From Chloroflexi bacterium RBG_16_51_16 (lineage in GTDB: Bacteria; Chloroflexota; Anaerolineae; Anaerolineales; Villigracilaceae): DNA of 6,600 nt. Shown here piece by piece: positions 6,197 to 6,600 of this stretch; the first letter of the stretch is position 1; every line of letters begins with the position of its first letter. The position numbers were made by a program, and so were the translations under genes. The stretch spans positions 3,864 to 10,463 of the forward strand of contig MGNL01000165.1 in the NCBI GenBank assembly GCA_001796785.1, read 5' to 3'. The notes under the pieces are model-generated. The model did no database searches. It had not been told where the DNA came from and saw nothing but the letters and a program-made list of their open reading frames with translations.

Positions 6197-6600
6197 TTAC
6201 GCTGCTTCAAGCGCAGCCAAGGCCTCATCGGATACCTTCAAATTGGAATACACGTTATGCACATCGTCCAATTCTTCGAGGCTCTCCAACGCTTTCATCA
6301 CCTGGACAGTATTTTCCGGGCTAAGCTCGAGTTCCTGCTTGGGAACCATACGCAATCCGGCTTCCTCCGGTTGGATCTTTGTCGCATGTAATCGGGTCGT
6401 GATCTCCTTAAAATGCTCTACCGGTGCGATAATCTCAATAGTGCCGTTGTCTTCCAGTACATCGTTGGCTCCCGCATCGATGCCAAGTTCAAGGGCTTTA
6501 TCGTAATTCATGGAGCTGACGGGAAATGAGAAATATGCCACCCGGTCAAACTGCCAGCTTACAGAGCCGACCTCACCCATGCTACCTCCGGCGTGGGTAA
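6197..6600 (-). CDS. YebC/PmpR/TACO1-family protein, C-terminal half (5' end beyond right edge)
   Basis: The frame is open to the right edge, giving 133 complete codons plus the stop. The family is usually about 240-250 residues, so roughly the N-terminal half is missing. The visible part starts THAGGSMGEVGSVSWQFDR, the typical family segment at the beginning of the middle domain, so the ATG at 6580 is internal and not the start. It continues with ALELGIDAGANDVLEDNGTIEI and PVEHFKEITTRL, then TVQVMKALESLEELDDVHNVYSNL near the C-terminus, the family's closing acidic motif. These proteins were long annotated as DNA-binding transcription regulators (PmpR), while mitochondrial TACO1 and several bacterial members act in translation, helping ribosomes through proline-rich stretches. 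The position next to ruvC and ruvA is common. Its transcript appears to end at the terminator at 6017-6063. Confidence 0.95.
   Translation of the reverse strand, partial: THAGGSMGEVGSVSWQFDRVAYFSFPVSSMNYDKALELGIDAGANDVLEDNGTIEIIAPVEHFKEITTRLHATKIQPEEAGLRMVPKQELELSPENTVQVMKALESLEELDDVHNVYSNLKVSDEALAALEAA

Noticed and set aside
6580..6580. ATG at 6580 as the start of a small 127-residue protein.
   Set aside because: The frame continues upstream to the window edge with residues matching the YebC family, so this Met is internal.

Overview
The window is a chromosomal stretch with every recognisable gene on the minus strand. From right to left, in the direction of transcription, these are the C-terminal half of a YebC/PmpR/TACO1-family protein (cut by the right edge), ruvC, ruvA, proC, a two-domain ABC-F ATPase, a cyclase-family (kynurenine-formamidase-like) hydrolase with an extra N-terminal domain, and a squalene-cyclase-like alpha-toroid protein (cut by the left edge). 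The order yebC-ruvC-ruvA is widespread in bacteria. Together with the unusual cyclase and the toroid protein, the content suggests a Chloroflexota (Anaerolineae-like) bacterium. That is an inference from recalled family distribution, not something the sequence proves. I see no mobile elements, CRISPR arrays, rRNA or tRNA genes.

Layout. At 6197-6600 is partial yebC, followed by a 252-bp gap with a convincing intrinsic terminator (13-bp stem with one bulge, then eight U) that separates yebC from ruvC. ruvC (5465-5944) and ruvA (4843-5418) lie 46 bp apart and probably form one transcript. ruvB is not in the window. A 104-bp gap with a GC-rich hairpin precedes proC (3896-4738). A 142-bp AT-rich gap holding a possible promoter precedes the ABC-F gene (1762-3753). 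The ABC-F, cyclase (864-1748) and toroid (left edge to 836) genes are tightly packed, with gaps of 13 and 27 bp, and look like an operon.

Functions. RuvC and RuvA process Holliday junctions. ProC makes proline. ABC-F proteins act on ribosomes, and YebC/TACO1 proteins are linked to translation or transcription control. The cyclase and toroid genes are the least understood part. The cyclase lacks two of the usual metal-binding histidines but keeps the other ligand positions and has a fused N-terminal domain of about 70 residues. The toroid protein is cysteine-rich, begins at GTG with a strong ribosome binding site, and lies in the same reading frame as the cyclase behind a single TAG. Most of the window is ordinary housekeeping DNA. 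The cyclase-toroid pair is the best candidate for something undescribed.
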